A stretch of 64,000 nucleotides of DNA from Centrapalus pauciflorus (GCA_020465985.1 JAANYP010009684.1:46860-110859), one strand, 5' to 3'. Shown: positions 34,532 through 47,551, numbered from the stretch's first letter. The notes: generated by a model not told the origin, from the letters alone. Numbers and translations: made by a program.

Positions 34532-35208
34532 TGATAGTAACGTTCAATGTTATACATGATCATATTTAACAAAAAAATCTAAATATTAAATAGTTACATT
34601 TTATGTATAAAACAATGTTGTAAAAAAAATGTCACTATAGGTATCAAAATCTTTTACCTACACAACAAAAGTGTGGGTAAAAGTGGAGTGTGTATAGATA
34701 TGTAGTGACTAAAAGTGTATGTGTTTGTGTCACTAATTTAGAAAAAGTGTGGGTAAAAGATTGCTCTATACCTACACTTTTTTCATAAGTGTCACTAAAA
34801 GTAAGATATAGTGACACTCTGTGTCACTAAATGACATTTTTTTTGTAGTATGTGCATTTGAACAATATATGAAGTCTTTTTCATACAATTAAACATAACA
34901 TAATAGTTTCAAAAGACAACTCCAAACATAAATAAAATCATAATTTTAAGCGTGCAAGAACATGTTGTAATAATAGTAATGTTCAATGTTATACATGATC
35001 ATATTTAATAAAAATAATCTAAATATTAAATAGTTATATTTTAATTAAAAAATAATTTCATTAGAATTTTGTAACGTGCATTTGAATAATAAAGTATTTT
35101 TCATACAATTAAACATAACATAATAGTTTCAAAAGACAACTTCAAACATAAGTATAACTAAATTCATAATTTTAAGTGTGTAAGAAAATGTTGTAATAAT
35201 AAATGTTA
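34532..35208 (+). repeat. Tandem duplication (~210-225 bp), copy 1 interrupted by a CACTA-type MITE
   Basis: Copy 1 (34532-34975) and copy 2 (34976-35208) share GTTCAATGTTATACATGATC, AAATATTAAATAGTTA, GTGCATTTGAA and CAATTAAACATAACATAATA. Copy 1 is longer only because of the 34614-34850 insertion. Confidence 0.7.
34614..34850. mobile_element. Short CACTA-type MITE (degenerate ends)
   Basis: The right end GACATTTTTTTTGTAGTA is the complement of TACTACAAAAAAAATGTC; the left end TGTTGTAAAAAAAATGTCAC matches it imperfectly. The interior (TCACTATAGGTATCAAAATC, GTGGGTAAAAGTGGAGTG) is shared with the full element at 37966-38486. Confidence 0.65.
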
Positions 35209-35437
35209 AAAGATGACTAAGCAAAAAGTTTATTAAACTAAAAGGGCTAAATAAAAGATAATACTAGAATAATGGTGTATTATGAAATTTTAAATTTAAA
35301 AAAGAAAAAAGAAAAAAATACGGAAGAATGTCGTTGGATTAATATATAATTTAAAAAAGACAAAAAAAAAAAGAAAAAATGTGGAAGAATGTCATTGGGT
35401 TAATAGATGTGTTTATTATGAAAAAACCAACATGTTT

Positions 35438-35682
35438 TCATGTTTTTTGCATTTTCGTCACTCCATGTTAATTATTTCCATAAAAATCCTCAAGTTATTC
35501 TTTTCTTTTTGGTTTAGTAAAATTTGGACATTAGAACCGGATTTTTCAGTTTTTTAAAACCCGGTTCACAAATTAAAACCGGGGTCTAATGTCTAAATTT
35601 CACTAAACCAAAAAGAAAAGAATAACTTCAGGTTTTTTATGGAAAAAAATAACATGGAGGGACGAAAACACAAAAAATGTGA
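35438..35682. mobile_element. ~245-bp foldback MITE
   Basis: Arms CATGTTTTTTGCATTTTCGTC and GACGAAAACACAAAAAATGTG are inverted repeats. Similarity continues over AAGTTATTCTTTTCTTTTTG to a GC-containing centre (AACCCGGTT). No target duplication identified. Non-coding. Confidence 0.65.
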
Positions 35683-36369
<687 letters not shown>

Positions 36370-39300
36370 ATTCTGATGGAAGCGACGGAACGGAAATAGA
36401 ACCAAAGTCTAACCATCGTCGTAGGATTCTCGTAGCCTCTACCTTTTCTTACTCACTGTTAGGGTTTTCTAGGTGTACGGACTCGTTAAAAAGCATCCAG
36501 AAATGTCATATTTATAAGCAAATTCGACCCCACTTTGAGATAAGTCCAAATAACAACCAAAACACGTCCAAAATGCGGATTTACGATGGTGCGCAGCCGC
36601 GGGTGCAGGCATCCGCCCCCCTGCGCCTGGGTCTGCGCTCCTCTTTTTGGCAAACAATTAACCATTCTGTTCAAGTTTCGTTTTGGGCGTAGACCTGCGC
36701 CCAGTTGCTGTAAAACGACCTTCGATTGAGCTCAAATTTATACGATTTGTTCTTGATATCATTTTCAACCTACATAATGAAACTTATCGACATTATGCAT
36801 TCTGAGACATAATTGTACTTCAAACAAACCATTTAAGTACATTAAAGTCTCTAGAAAATTAAGCTGATCAAACCTTCTCAACTTAAACCTTGATTGTCCC
36901 GAGCAAACAAATTAAGTTATATTCTAATGTCAAGCATATTTCATTACCAAGCACCGCTAAGATTTATATTCTTATCACTTGCATAAAATAGTTCTAGCTT
37001 TCATGACATACAAATACACATGGTTGTAATTCAAACTCTTTTGGTTATGTCATGGTTTTCTTTCCCTATTGACATTTACCTCCAAAACGTTTCTCACCAT
37101 GAACCACCTTTTTTGCTCAAGGCTATATGTATGCGACTTTACCGGTTTTGATGATTATAGTAAACTCACTTATGTTTTTCACCATTTGTTTTTTTCTATT
37201 AAATCGATAAACTATGAGATATCTTGTTAAGGGTTTGAACATGACTTTCTAACGAGTCCATGTAACGGAAAATTGATCAACCCCTTTGAAACCAGTTGGC
37301 TTTAGGGGGTTAGACATAGAATGCCTTTCAGGTTTATTTTCCAAACTCGTTGGGCCACCCCTTTCAATTTTAGCACCTGCATGGCTGCATCTCACAGATT
37401 TATTTGCAACACTCCCCCTTATTACTTAGGTGTATCTATGTCTTTCGAAACGTTGGTTTAGATAAGTGTCATCTTCTTAAACCAATCATTTATAACCTAC
37501 TCAAATTTTCATTACTTTTATGCACATTTATCTCTTATGACTCTTTTTATTATTTCAACAATTGATTCAAATAAAATGTTACACTTGGTATAAATCTATA
37601 CCTAACTATAATCATAATTTCTAACAAACTTGCTCCGACAAAAAATACAGTGGGAAGAATTAAATTAATGCCCTCGTTTTTTAGATGATTAATCAAGCGA
37701 CTATCGACTCAGGCAGGCAACATACATAAGCAAACTAACACTAAATATGCAATACAATCACATTCATCACACATATTATTAAACTTTATAAAAAGAATGA
37801 GTGATCCTGATTAATGCGGTGGTTGATCGAAGATGTTGTCGAAGAATGACTGAAACGTCAACTGGTCATTCTCATCATCTCAATTATTTCATCATCTCCC
37901 AAACTTACGGAACAATTAGTGTGCCAATATCCTATAATGCGAACCAAACAACGGAACAAACTATACACTACAAGCAAAGTGTCATTTAGTGACACATACT
38001 TTTAGTGACACAAAAATAAGTGTCACTATATCTTACTTTTAGTGACACTTATAAAAAGAGTAGGTATAGAGCAATCTTTTACCCACACTTTTTCTCTTTT
38101 AGTGACACAAAAATTTTGTCACAAAATAGTTGAGGCCTATACCCACATACTTTTTTAGTCACTAAATATCTATACTCACTCCACTTTTACCCACTCTTTT
38201 TTTGTCAAAAAAGTGTCACTATAGGTATCAAAATCTTTTACCTACACAATAAAAAGAGTGGGTAAAAGTGGAGTGACTATAGATATTTAGTGACTAAAAA
38301 AGTATGTGGGTATAGGCCTCAAGTATTTTGTGACAAAATTTTTGTGTCACTAAAAAAGAAAAAATGTGAGTAAAAGATTGCTCTTTACCTACTCTTTTTA
38401 TAAGTGTCACTAAAAGTAAGATATAGTGACACTTATTTTTGTGTCACTAAAAGCATGTGTCACTAAATGACACTTTGCTTGTAGTGATAATAATGTGATG
38501 TGTATCATGACTTAGCAATCTCTAACTTATTTATTCATTTTAAATGGTAGTTGGGTGATGTTAAGCCTCCCTAACATAATTCCCATGCATACCCGTTACA
38601 CCTTCAGTTGTCATCATGAACACTATGCAATTTAAATTATCTAAATAAAAAATGCAATTAACTAAAATGCATGTAATCACTTCATGTCATGATTTTAATG
38701 AATAAAAAATGAGTTAATTTCCCGAAGAAGGATGGTTGGGTGAGGTAAACCTCTCCAACTTAATTTCCTAATGCACCCACTTTTTTGATAAACAATGAAT
38801 GAGATGTAATAATATGTAAAACAAATAATTGAAATATACACTAAATCTCATTTTTGTAGGGATCACGATTGCACTTAGCACATGCAACGAGCCCTTAAAC
38901 CCCCCGGTAGCTCGAGTGGGTGAGTTATAATCTCGTGAGGGTTTCTATTGAACACATCCACAAAGTTTATTGGGTTGCCTCCCAAGAAGCACTAGTTTTA
39001 CGTCTTCAGTCAGACGATATCTGTTCAAGGTGGTTTGGCACCTTGTCCATACACATTACTCGGGTATTCAATCGGTTTTCCCATTTGCGTGATTCGTACT
39101 CCATAGGTACCAAAAATATCATATAAAACAAATAACAATGAATTAGAATTAGTTTTAGTTTTAGGCATTTGACATTTCAAATAATGATTAAAATATGAAG
39201 TTGTCTCCGTTGATGGTTGTAGAGTAAGTCGTCTTATATAATAACTTCACTTTTGACTCTCTCTTCCTCGTTAAAGTTCAAAAATTCTGAGGATATTTCA

Positions 39301-39770
39301 TAATTGATTTCTTGATGTTTAAATTCTCGCTCATCATAAAAGTCGTCATCCGACATATACATCTCCCTCTCAGCTTCTTGTTTTAAGAACAATTCAGTGA
39401 CTTGTCTCCATGTGTTCACAAGACATTGGAGGTGCTTAGTGTTTACATCCATAAGTGGCATATATTTTGTTATCAACTCAATAAGATTCTCATAATCTCG
39501 TCTTTCTTGCTGTTTTGGATCAAAATAGGGCTCGTAGTACCGATATTCATATAGTTTTGCCGCCGAGGTGGATAATAATCATCATAAATTTCACTAGAGT
39601 TCGGATATCGTTCAAATGGACTATACAAATCGCATCTCGAGTAATAACAATCTAAATTATTATTATATCTTGAATTGTATCGATCATCATAATCCGAGTA
39701 ATGATGTCTAGAGGTGTATTACCTGGATACATGATAACAGTGTGAAGATTCCGTTCTTAAACAAATAAAC
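36370..39770 (-). mobile_element. Probable degenerate Ty3/gypsy (Athila-like) remnant
   Basis: No intact frame, but several stretches have the flavour of gypsy non-coding and gag-flanking DNA: the GC-rich run around 36590-36640 (GTGCGCAGCCGCGG, CCCCTGCGCCTGGG), the phrase GGGTTGCCTCCCAAGAAGC (38970-38988), common from memory in plant Athila-like elements, and a Tyr/Asp-rich minus-strand segment 39234-39720 that could be decayed gag. LTRs, primer site and pol are not found. The CACTA MITE 37966-38486 is inserted within it. Assignment is by memory and weak. Confidence 0.35.
37966..38486. mobile_element. CACTA-superfamily MITE, 521 bp, 3-bp target duplication
   Basis: Ends CACTACAAGCAAAGTGTCAT and ATGACACTTTGCTTGTAGTG, perfect inverted repeats starting with CACTA. 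Flanked by ATA at 37963-37965 and 38487-38489. Almost the whole element is a palindrome of TTAGTGACAC motifs and the shared GTATAGAGCAATC / GATTGCTCTTTAC phrases. No transposase. Confidence 0.88.
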
Positions 39771-39851
39771 TAAATAAATTAATAATTAGGAACTTAGTAA
39801 CAAATAATGGAAAACTAAATTGAACTTAAACAACTATAGTCAAATAAAGTT

Positions 39852-40959
39852 TGTTAGGCACAAAAAGGCCTCAGTCAAACCTGCTGTACATCTGAGGGGG
39901 AGATTTTTTAGTCAAACCTGGTGATGCATTTGAAGGTTGAATTTAAGGCATGTTATATGCCTTATTGAAACCTGAAAATGATTTGCAATATCAGCCCAAA
40001 GCTGTGTACCATGCTGCATTCGTTGCAACAAAGACAGTTTGTCCAAGCTGTTCTGTCTGCTGAACAGGCTGGGCATAAACTGTCTACGCTGCTCTATTCT
40101 CTTGAGCAACTTGGGCAGTTTTCAAGTGTTCTGTTCTTTGTGAACAGAACCTGTTCTTTGTGAACAGGTTAAACACTTTATGGAATATGTTTCCAAGTCC
40201 TCATGTATTGTTTTTGGCTACAAGATCAGTTTACAAGTCGAAGACAAAGTGGAAAACAGAACTACACAGCCTGCCCACGCTGTTCTGTTACATGAAGACA
40301 AACAGATATTTGAAAAGGGTGACAGACCTTTTCCTATATCAAAATGGCATTAACAAAAGAAGAAAGATGCAAAGTTGACATTCCTCTTTTGGTTAAAGCC
40401 GTATGCAACAGTGACAAAAAGGAAAAGACAAAGATTCTGCCATGTGAAGACAAAGATACTTTATCAGAATGTGCAGAAAGGTGTTTTGTCCTTTTGGAAA
40501 GACTCTCCACTATCTCATCTGTCCAACGAGGAAGCTTCACTGAGATTCTCCTTTGAGTATAAAAGGAAGCTTCTAAGGATAATGAGATATCAAGAGTGTG
40601 ACAATCAGTACGTGCATTGAAGTGTGTTATTCCATGCATGCAAGTCTGCTTATATAAAACAGTAGAGTGTGTCTAAGCTGTTCATGTATAAGCTGTCCAT
40701 TTGAGTCTTGTAAAAACAGTGAGTGACTCTAAGTGAGAGTAATCATTGTAACTAGTCTGAGTGTGTTTTAGATTAGTTGACAAACTGTTGTATCTGTCAT
40801 CTCATCTTGAACCATTCCGTGTTCAAGCCTGTTTGTAATTAACTTTTGTTGATAATACATACAAACATTGAGAAAAGAGTGTTTAAGTTTTAAATAGCTG
40901 TATTCACCCCCCTCTATAGTTTATAGCTATACACTTGGGAAACCTTTTGGAACCTACAA
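39852..40959 (+). repeat. Element 3 5' LTR (1108 bp)
   Basis: It starts TGTTAGGCACAAAAAGGCC and ends GGAACCTACA. A TATA box TATATAAA lies at 40651-40658. Repeats of AACAGGCTGGGC / GAACAGAACCTG fill U3. A purine motif GAGGGGGAGA (39894-39903) lies inside the LTR, as it does in element 2. Confidence 0.88.
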
Positions 40960-40961
40960 CT

Positions 40962-40973
40962 GGTATCAGAGCG
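40962..40973 (+). promoter_or_regulatory. Element 3 primer binding site (initiator Met tRNA)
   Basis: TGGTATCAGAGC, an exact match to the plant iMet complement, two bases after the LTR. Confidence 0.92.
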
Positions 40974-41022
40974 GTGTTAGAGTGTGTGTCAACTCTAGAT
41001 CTCTCATTCTCCCTACGTTTCC

Positions 41023-43777
41023 ATGGACAACAGTTCTGCAAGTTCCTCTTGCTATGACAATGGGTCAATGGCCAAACCCCCAAAGTTCAATCATCAGAAC
41101 TTCTCTGGCTGGAAGTGCAGAATGATGCTCTATTTATAGAATCTGCATCTACAATTACCAGAGATTGTAATGGAAGGTCCCTATGTGCCAACTTCTGTTA
41201 CTACCATAACTCCTGCTGTTGAAGGAGCAGCCCCTGAAATCAGAACCTTTGAGAAGGCCAAAGCTCAATGGTCTGATGAAGACAAAAGAGTGGTTGCTCT
41301 GGATGCAAAAGCCAGGAATAACCTGGTTATCTCTCTGCCTGATGATGTATTCAAACAGGTTGAGAAGATGAAGACTGCAAAGGAGATGTGGGATACTTTG
41401 TGTACTGTCTATGAGGACCCACAATCACACTGGACAACTGGATTAATAATCTTGTTAGACAGTATGAACTCTTCTTTGCAAAACCAAAGGAGACAATCAC
41501 AGAAACCTACACTAGGTTTACTGCTCTTGTTAATGATCTCAAAGCTGTTGGGATCACTAAGGACAACCTAACCCTGGTGAATAAGTTCTTGGACATCCTA
41601 CCTGAAGAATGGAACTACTTTTCCACAATCTTGAGAAACTCAGGTACCATCAAAGGTATGGATCTGGTAAACTTATTTGGATCTTTACTAAATGATGAAC
41701 ACTCAAGGCAGTAGAAGATAAATGCCTTGGAAATGTCCAAGAGAGGTGCTGCCTTAGTGGCCAGCGTGAGACAACCTGTTGGGCAGGAGTGTGATGTGTT
41801 CACACAATCTGATCAACAGGCTGATGATGAAAGAGAGGAAATGTATGATAAGGAAGACAGTGCAGATCTTGCTGAGCTTGATGATGAGCAAATGATAGCC
41901 ATGCTTGTCAAAAGGTTCAACAAGAAGAGGTTTGGAAGAAATATGCTGCAGGGAAACTCAAATGCTGCCAAGAAGAAGGCATTTGATAAATCTAAAGCTG
42001 AGTGCTTCAAATGTGGCTAAGCTGGCCATATAGCTGCTGACTGTGTGTCAAAAGCTGTTGGACAGTCTTCCACACCATACAAGACTAACAGGGACGATGG
42101 CTACAGGGTTAAGTACCTTATGGCCATGGCAAAGCTGAAAAAGTTGGAAAACTCAATGGCTTCCAACAAGCAAAAGGGACTGATGGCAGAGACATGTGAC
42201 TGGGAGGAGTCTGATTCATCCTCAGATGAAGAAGACAACAATTGTCTGATGGCCAATACTGATGTCCCATCAACTAGCAACTTCAAACAGGACTTGGCTG
42301 AAGCTGAAGCCTTCAGCAGCTTGGAGAATTGGAACCCTATAATGATGTACAAGGTACAAAATTTTATGGCTTACAGTTCAGATGAAAAAGTAAAAATGTT
42401 TGAATATATGCTGGTTGATTTAAAAGCTGCTGTTGAGAAGCATAATGTTTTAATATTTGAAATCTCTAAGCTTAAAACTGATCTTGAAATTAAATCTAGT
42501 AAACTAGACAGTTTCCATAAGTTGGAAACTGAGCTTGATGAACTAAAACACATCAACTCTATTTTACTGGAAGAAAAGAGAGAAACAGATGTAAAACATG
42601 CAAAGCTTCAAAAGATAGTTGACTCTTGGTGCCAATCTGCACAAAAAGTCAGCCATTGCACGAGTTAGCAGATCCCTGCACAAATCCAAGCCTATCTTGG
42701 AAGGGATCTTGACACAGCAGCTTCTATTATTGAGATCAATATTCTGAAAGATGACTTATCCACTCTTGGTGAGCTTCCCAGTACTTTCATCCAGAAAGTT
42801 AATGGAAAGCTGGTCTCAACAAACAGGTTTTTCAGGCCTCAAAACACTGACAGCTTGTGTGAAAAAGGCCCAAAAGCTGATGATAGAATATGTTCTCCAT
42901 CAACTCAGCCTGCTAAGTGCTATGCTGATTCACACAAGCAAAAGAAAGGAAAACATACTCAAACTGCAGCGGTGGACACTAAATCTGTTGACAAAACAGG
43001 CTCTGGGTCCAAAGCTGATGGCAAGAGACATGTTAATCCTTTTGATGCTAAACATTTTGAAAATAAGTTTTCAAAAGGTAAGCAGCCTACTTTCAACAAG
43101 GGTAAGTCTCATGTTGAAAGCAAATCTGCTGTGATTTCAAATAAGTTTTCAAATCATAGTGAAAAACTGGTTATAAATGAAAATAAGTCTTTCAAAACCA
43201 GAAACAGTGATTATGCTGATAGGCAGCGTCAATCACATCTCAGTAAGGGCAAAGGCAAAGCCATTGCTCAGCCTGAGAAATCTGGGAATAAGTTTCTCAA
43301 ACCTGTGGAAGGTCAAAAACCAATCAAGCTTCCTGTTTTTGACATTGTCCTCCTAAAAAGAGGAAAGAAGAAACAGGCAAAGCTGTTGCTATTGTGCCAT
43401 CCACCCAAGCTGTTGACTTATCGAAAAACAGTAATAAGTTTGCTAAACCTGCTGATAAAATCAACAGAAATAATTCAGAATGTGTTTCTGAAAGCTCCTC
43501 TTCCAAAAAGGCCAAAAAGAGAAAATGCTATAAATGTGGGAAGAAGACACACATGGCCAAAGACTGTCCTGAAACTAAGGACATGAGGCCTGTTGACTCT
43601 GCTAGTTCCATCATTGTTAAAACAAGCAGTGTTGGAAGTAACTTAGTCAATGAGAGTGGTATCCAAATTGATACCATTAAAATAGGAAATATTAATGTGG
43701 ATATTACTAGCCCATCAACACATGTTGATGAAGTGGGAGAACTCATCACTATGATGAGTTCCCCTAAATGTAACTAA
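41023..43777 (+). pseudogene. Element 3 gag (broken)
   Basis: Starts ATG 41023 (M-D-N-S-S-A). An early TAG at about 41137 and a frameshift near 41430 interrupt the UBN2-like capsid region (W-D-T-L-C-T-V-Y-E-D then Y-T-R-F-T-A-L). TAG near 41713 follows. Zinc knuckle 1 (C-F-K-C-G-stop-A-G-H-I-A-A-D-C, about 42004-42045) is split by a TAA. A long coiled-coil-prone segment with L-K-T-D-L-E and E-L-D-E-L-K runs 42370-42620. After a TAG (42666) and a frameshift near 43350, knuckle 2 C-Y-K-C-G-K-K-T-H-M-A-K-D-C is intact (about 43525-43566). It ends with TAA 43775-43777, which overlaps a CTAAT motif. Confidence 0.88.
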
Positions 43778-43800
43778 TATTTTCCTATGACATTCTGCAG
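43774..43800 (+). promoter_or_regulatory. Splice-acceptor-like signal at the element 3 gag/protease boundary
   Basis: CTAAT (43774-43778) contains the gag stop codon. A T/C-rich run and CTGCAG end at 43800, followed by GA. Branch-like A to AG distance is 23 bases. Confidence 0.45.
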
Positions 43801-44216
43801 GACAGACAACCATCCCAGGTTTGGTACTTGGACAGTGGCTGCTCAGGGCACATGACAGGTTGCAAGGACCTGCTGAATGATCTAAGGCCTGAAAAAGGGC
43901 CAAAAGTCACTTTTGGTGACAATGTACAGGGATCCACTGAGGGATATGGAACTCTTAAAGCTGGTGCTGCATTGTTCAAAGGAGAAACAGAACCCTCATT
44001 GAAGCTGCTAGAACCATGCTATGTGCATTAGGTTTACCTTTATCATTCTGGGCTGAAGCTGTCAACACAGATTGCTTCACCCAAAACAGATCCTTAGTGG
44101 TGAAAAGGTTCAACAAGACTCCCTATGAGCTGCTCAAAGGGAAGAGGCCAAATATTAGCTACTTTCATGTGTTTGGATGTCCCTTCTTTATTCTGCTATC
44201 TCAAAAGCCTACATAG
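43801..44216 (+). pseudogene. Element 3 protease joined to integrase tail by internal deletion
   Basis: The protease starts W-Y-L-D-S-G-C-S-G-H-M-T-G (43824 onward) and continues to about 43980 (V-T-F-G-D-N, Y-G-T-L-K). It then jumps, with a frame change, into N-R-T-L-I-E-A-A-R-T-M-L (43989 onward), which lies just after the integrase catalytic Glu. The zinc-binding site and all three catalytic acidic residues of integrase are gone. A second deletion near 44195 joins F-G-C-P-F-F-I-L directly to S-K-A-Y-I-V-Y. The element could not integrate by its own enzyme. Confidence 0.88.
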
Positions 44217-46303
44217 TGTACAACAACAAAAGAAAGGTGATAGATGAATCTATCAATGTCACCTTTGAAGAGTCCAGGAATGCCTCCACCAAAGCTGTTC
44301 CTGAATCAGTTTCAGGAGAATTCAACTTTGATGATCTCATGCATTCCAACAGTGAAGAAGACTCAAAAGCTTCCACTACATCCAGAGTGGAACCTGTTAA
44401 TCATGATGGGCATGATGATGATTATGTCAATACACCCTGTGTGAATAAGTGTACTGACTTAATTACAACTACATGTCCTGAACCAATCAATGCTGATTTT
44501 CCTGGATCCTCTGCTGATATGTTCAACAGTGGTCAGTCATGTTCAACAAGTGAACAGGCTCAAGACAACAGTGTGTCTGAAAATCTTGAGAGCTGTTCAA
44601 CAGGACCTGCTGAAGATGCTAACAACTCAGGAGAATCCTCATTGAAGAATGATCCTAAGTGGATCAGGTGTCACCCCAATGATCAAATAATTGGTGACAT
44701 CAACAAAGGGGTACAAACAAGGTGGGACAGCTTAGGGAACTTTTGTATGTTCTCTAGCTTTGTGTCCCTAATGGAGCCAAAGAAAGTGGATGAAGCACTT
44801 AAAGATGACAATTGGATCACTGCCATGCAAGAGGAACTCAATCAGTTTGAAAGAAACAAGGTATGGAAGCTGGTCCCTGCTCCTAAAGGAAAAACTATAA
44901 TTGGCACTAAATGGGTTTTCAGGAACAAGATAGATGAGCAAGGTCATGTCATTAGAAATAAAGCAAGACTTGTTGCTCAGGGCTATAGACAGGAAGAAGG
45001 AATTGACTATGATGAAACATTTGCTCCTGTGGCCAGGCTGGAGGCAATTCGTTTGTTTCTAGCCTACACTGCTCATAAGAGCATAAAGGTATTCCAAATG
45101 GATGTGAAGAGTGCGTTTTTGAATGGGAAGCTGCAAGAAGAAGTTTATGTCAAGCAGCCTCCAGGTTTTGAGAATGAACATCATCCAGGTTTTGTCTATA
45201 AGTTGGACAAAGCCCTCTATGGTCTAAAACAAGCCCCTAGAGCCTGGTATGACACTCTTACTTATTTCCTTATGAGCAATGGGTATTCCAGAGGTAAAGT
45301 AAATACCACATTGTTCATAAAGAAGGTGAAGTAAGATATTATGCTTGTTCAAATTTATGTGGATGACATAATATTTGGTTCTACCAATGAGCAGTTATGC
45401 AAGAATTTTTCATTACTCATGAAATCCAAATATGAAATGAGTATGATGGGTGAACTTACTTTCTTTTTAGGATTACAGGTTAAACAAACCTCAAATGGAA
45501 TTTTCATTAATCAAAGAAAGTATACTTTAGATCTACTGAAAAAGTTTAAATTTGATCAAAGTTCTCCTATTAAAACCCCAATGGAAACCAATGTAAAGTT
45601 GGATGCAGATGCCAGTGGCAAAGCTGTTTCAGTAACAGCTTGCAGAGGCATGATTGGGAGCTTGCTGTATTTAACTGCTAGTAGACCTGATATTATGTTT
45701 GCTACTTGTTTATGTGCTAGGTTCCAAGCTGATCCAAAAGAATCACATCTAGCTGCTGTAAAAAGAATTTTCAGATACCTTAAGGGTACACCAGGTTTAG
45801 GTCTTTGGTATCCCAAAGACTCAAGCCTTGAACTGACAGGTTATTCAGATTCTGATTTTGCAGGTTGCAGGCTAGACAGGAAAAGCACAAGAGGTGGATG
45901 TCAACTCCTTGGTGGTAAGTTGATAAGTTGGTGTAGCAAGAAGCAGAACTCAGTGTCTACTTCTACTGCTAAAGCGGAGTACATTGCTGCTGGAAGCTGC
46001 TGTAGGCAGATTCTGTGGATGCAGCATCAGCTTGAAGACTATGGCCTTGTATATAGGAAAACTCCATTTCTGTGTGATAATACAAGTGCCATAGCTATAT
46101 CCAACAATGCAGTGTTTCACTCCAGAACAAAGCATATAGAAGTCAGACATCACTTTATCAGAGATCACATTCAGAAAGGTAATGTGGAGGTAAGTTTTAT
46201 TTCCACTAATGAACAGCTTGCAGACATTTTCACCAAACCTCTTGATGAAAACAGGTTTAATTACCTTGTCAGCAAGCTGGGCATGTTAAACAAAAGTGAC
46301 TAA
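44190..46303 (+). pseudogene. Element 3 reverse transcriptase and RNase H (one in-frame stop)
   Basis: Two long frames, 44177-45334 and 45341-46303, are separated only by a TAA (45332-45334, probably from CAA) in the same frame. RT keeps W-I-T-A-M-Q-E-E-L, K-A-R-L-V-A-Q-G, Q-M-D-V-K-S-A-F-L-N-G with its catalytic Asp, and Y-V-D-D (about 45356-45367). RNase H keeps G-Y-S-D-S-D-F, A-E-Y-I-A-A-G (Lys replaces the usual Glu just before), L-C-D-N-T-S-A-I and T-N-E-Q-L-A-D-I-F-T-K. The domain set is complete and far better kept than in element 1. It ends TAA at 46301-46303. Confidence 0.9.
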
Positions 46304-47006
46304 GTGTCCTTAATGTTCTAAGACTTTATATGTCCCACACTGGTCAAGTTCTTTCAGAACAGCTTAGACAGAACAGGCCATGCATGTTCTATACTTAGCT
46401 ATTTTCTGCACAACTTAAACAGCTTGGGCATATAACGGGTTTGACAACAACAGCTTATATGTCCAGCCTGATCTGATGATCAAATCTCCACCCTGCTCAC
46501 TCTTTCAATCTGTCATACAAGGCATCGTCTTGTAACCTGATCAGCTATTGAACAGAACCTGTTGTTACATAGCTGAACAGGTTGAAGGAACAACTTGAAG
46601 AGTGAACAGCTTGTGATGACTCTGCTCATCACAGGTTTGACCATCAGCTTAGACCATCAGTTTAAACTACCTTTCTTCACAATTAAGTTACTTAATTTTT
46701 GTTTTTTAATTAACTTAATTACTGCGGATAATGTGGGTTTCGTGTGTTAGTGATTAAAAAGGGCTCAAGTGGTCTGACAAACGGCCTGACATGGACAACC
46801 GTTCCGTTTTTAGTTAACGACCTTTTCAAATCAACCGCCCAAATGTTTCTCTCTCATACCCACTCACATTCAAATCCTATAAATACCCCCTACTGTTTCA
46901 TCTTTGTTTTCCTCACTACTTCCATAAACCTCCTAAGAACCCTAAAAATCGACTAAGTTTCCTGTGCTTCTGCTACTCTCCCTACTTCCCAAATCGCTCA
47001 CAGAAA
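46304..47006 (+). promoter_or_regulatory. Element 3 post-pol region with TATA box and gene-like leader
   Basis: 46320-46680 repeats LTR-type phrases (GAACAGCTTAGACAG, CAGCTTGGGCAT, GAACAGGTTGAAGG). CCTATAAATACCCCC (TATAAATA at 46878-46885) is a textbook plant TATA box. It is followed by a C/T-rich leader with telo-box AACCCTAA (46938-46945). No ATG-led ORF follows because element 4 begins at 47007. In element 1 the same position precedes an extra ORF. Confidence 0.5.
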
Positions 47007-47549
47007 TGTTGGTACATACAGTGTGACGACAGCAGTCTAGTTTTGCTATTGATAAGACAAGTTCTTAGGTGATTTTAGAATACAAGGCTTGGCATTCGAA
47101 TCTGTGATAGATTCGAATGTAGCCATAGATTCGAATTGTTTATTGCTTGGGATTCGAATCTGTGATAGATTCGAGTCTAGCCTTAGATTCGAATGGGCTA
47201 GATTCGAGAGTGTCCTTGTGGACAGACTCGAATGGGCCTTGGGCCAGATTCGAGTTTGGCCCACATCAGACTCGAATCAGGGTCTATAATTAGGGATAGA
47301 CTCGAATAATTAGATGACTTTTTGCAGAATTCGTGAGGAATTAAGCAAGAGGCGATCTCGAGTTTATCAGCTAGGTGATTGCCGTTTCAGAGAGAATTAG
47401 TACGTAGGATCGTTCGTGTGTCGTTCGTTCAGCGTCTAATAGTCTCCGTGTTTCCGTTGGTTGAGAGTTGTCCGTCTAACCGTCAACGAGGATTCCGCAC
47501 TCGTTCACGGATCCGCGTCTAGATAGATCTTGCAGTGGTAGACCTTACA
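47007..47549 (+). repeat. Element 4 5' LTR
   Basis: Starts TGTTGGTACATACAGTG, ends GACCTTACA. Contains many ATTCGAATC / ATTCGAG motifs in U3 (47094-47310) and a TATA-like TATAATTAG at 47285-47293. Later part is rich in CGTTCG-type phrases. Confidence 0.93.
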
Positions 47550-47551
47550 AG

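Larger units (their letters stand above)
39852..47006 (+). mobile_element. Element 3: 3'-truncated Ty1/copia (Sirevirus-like) retrotransposon
   Basis: 5' LTR, iMet primer site, gag, protease, deleted integrase, RT/RNase H and the start of a post-pol region are present. It stops at 47006 where the LTR of element 4 begins. Neither the remaining 3' part nor the 3' LTR reappears beyond element 4, where satellite DNA follows. Its LTR belongs to the same family as element 2. Confidence 0.9.

Noticed and set aside
36469..36674. Overlapping minus-strand 62-codon ORFs with His/Pro/Ala-rich sequence
   Set aside because: Two frames open together over a GC-rich patch of probable gypsy non-coding DNA; no domain.
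47046..47289. ORFs in both strands of the element 4 LTR (repeated at 53146-53389)
   Set aside because: Generated by the palindromic TTCGAA motif array; identical in both LTRs because the DNA is identical.
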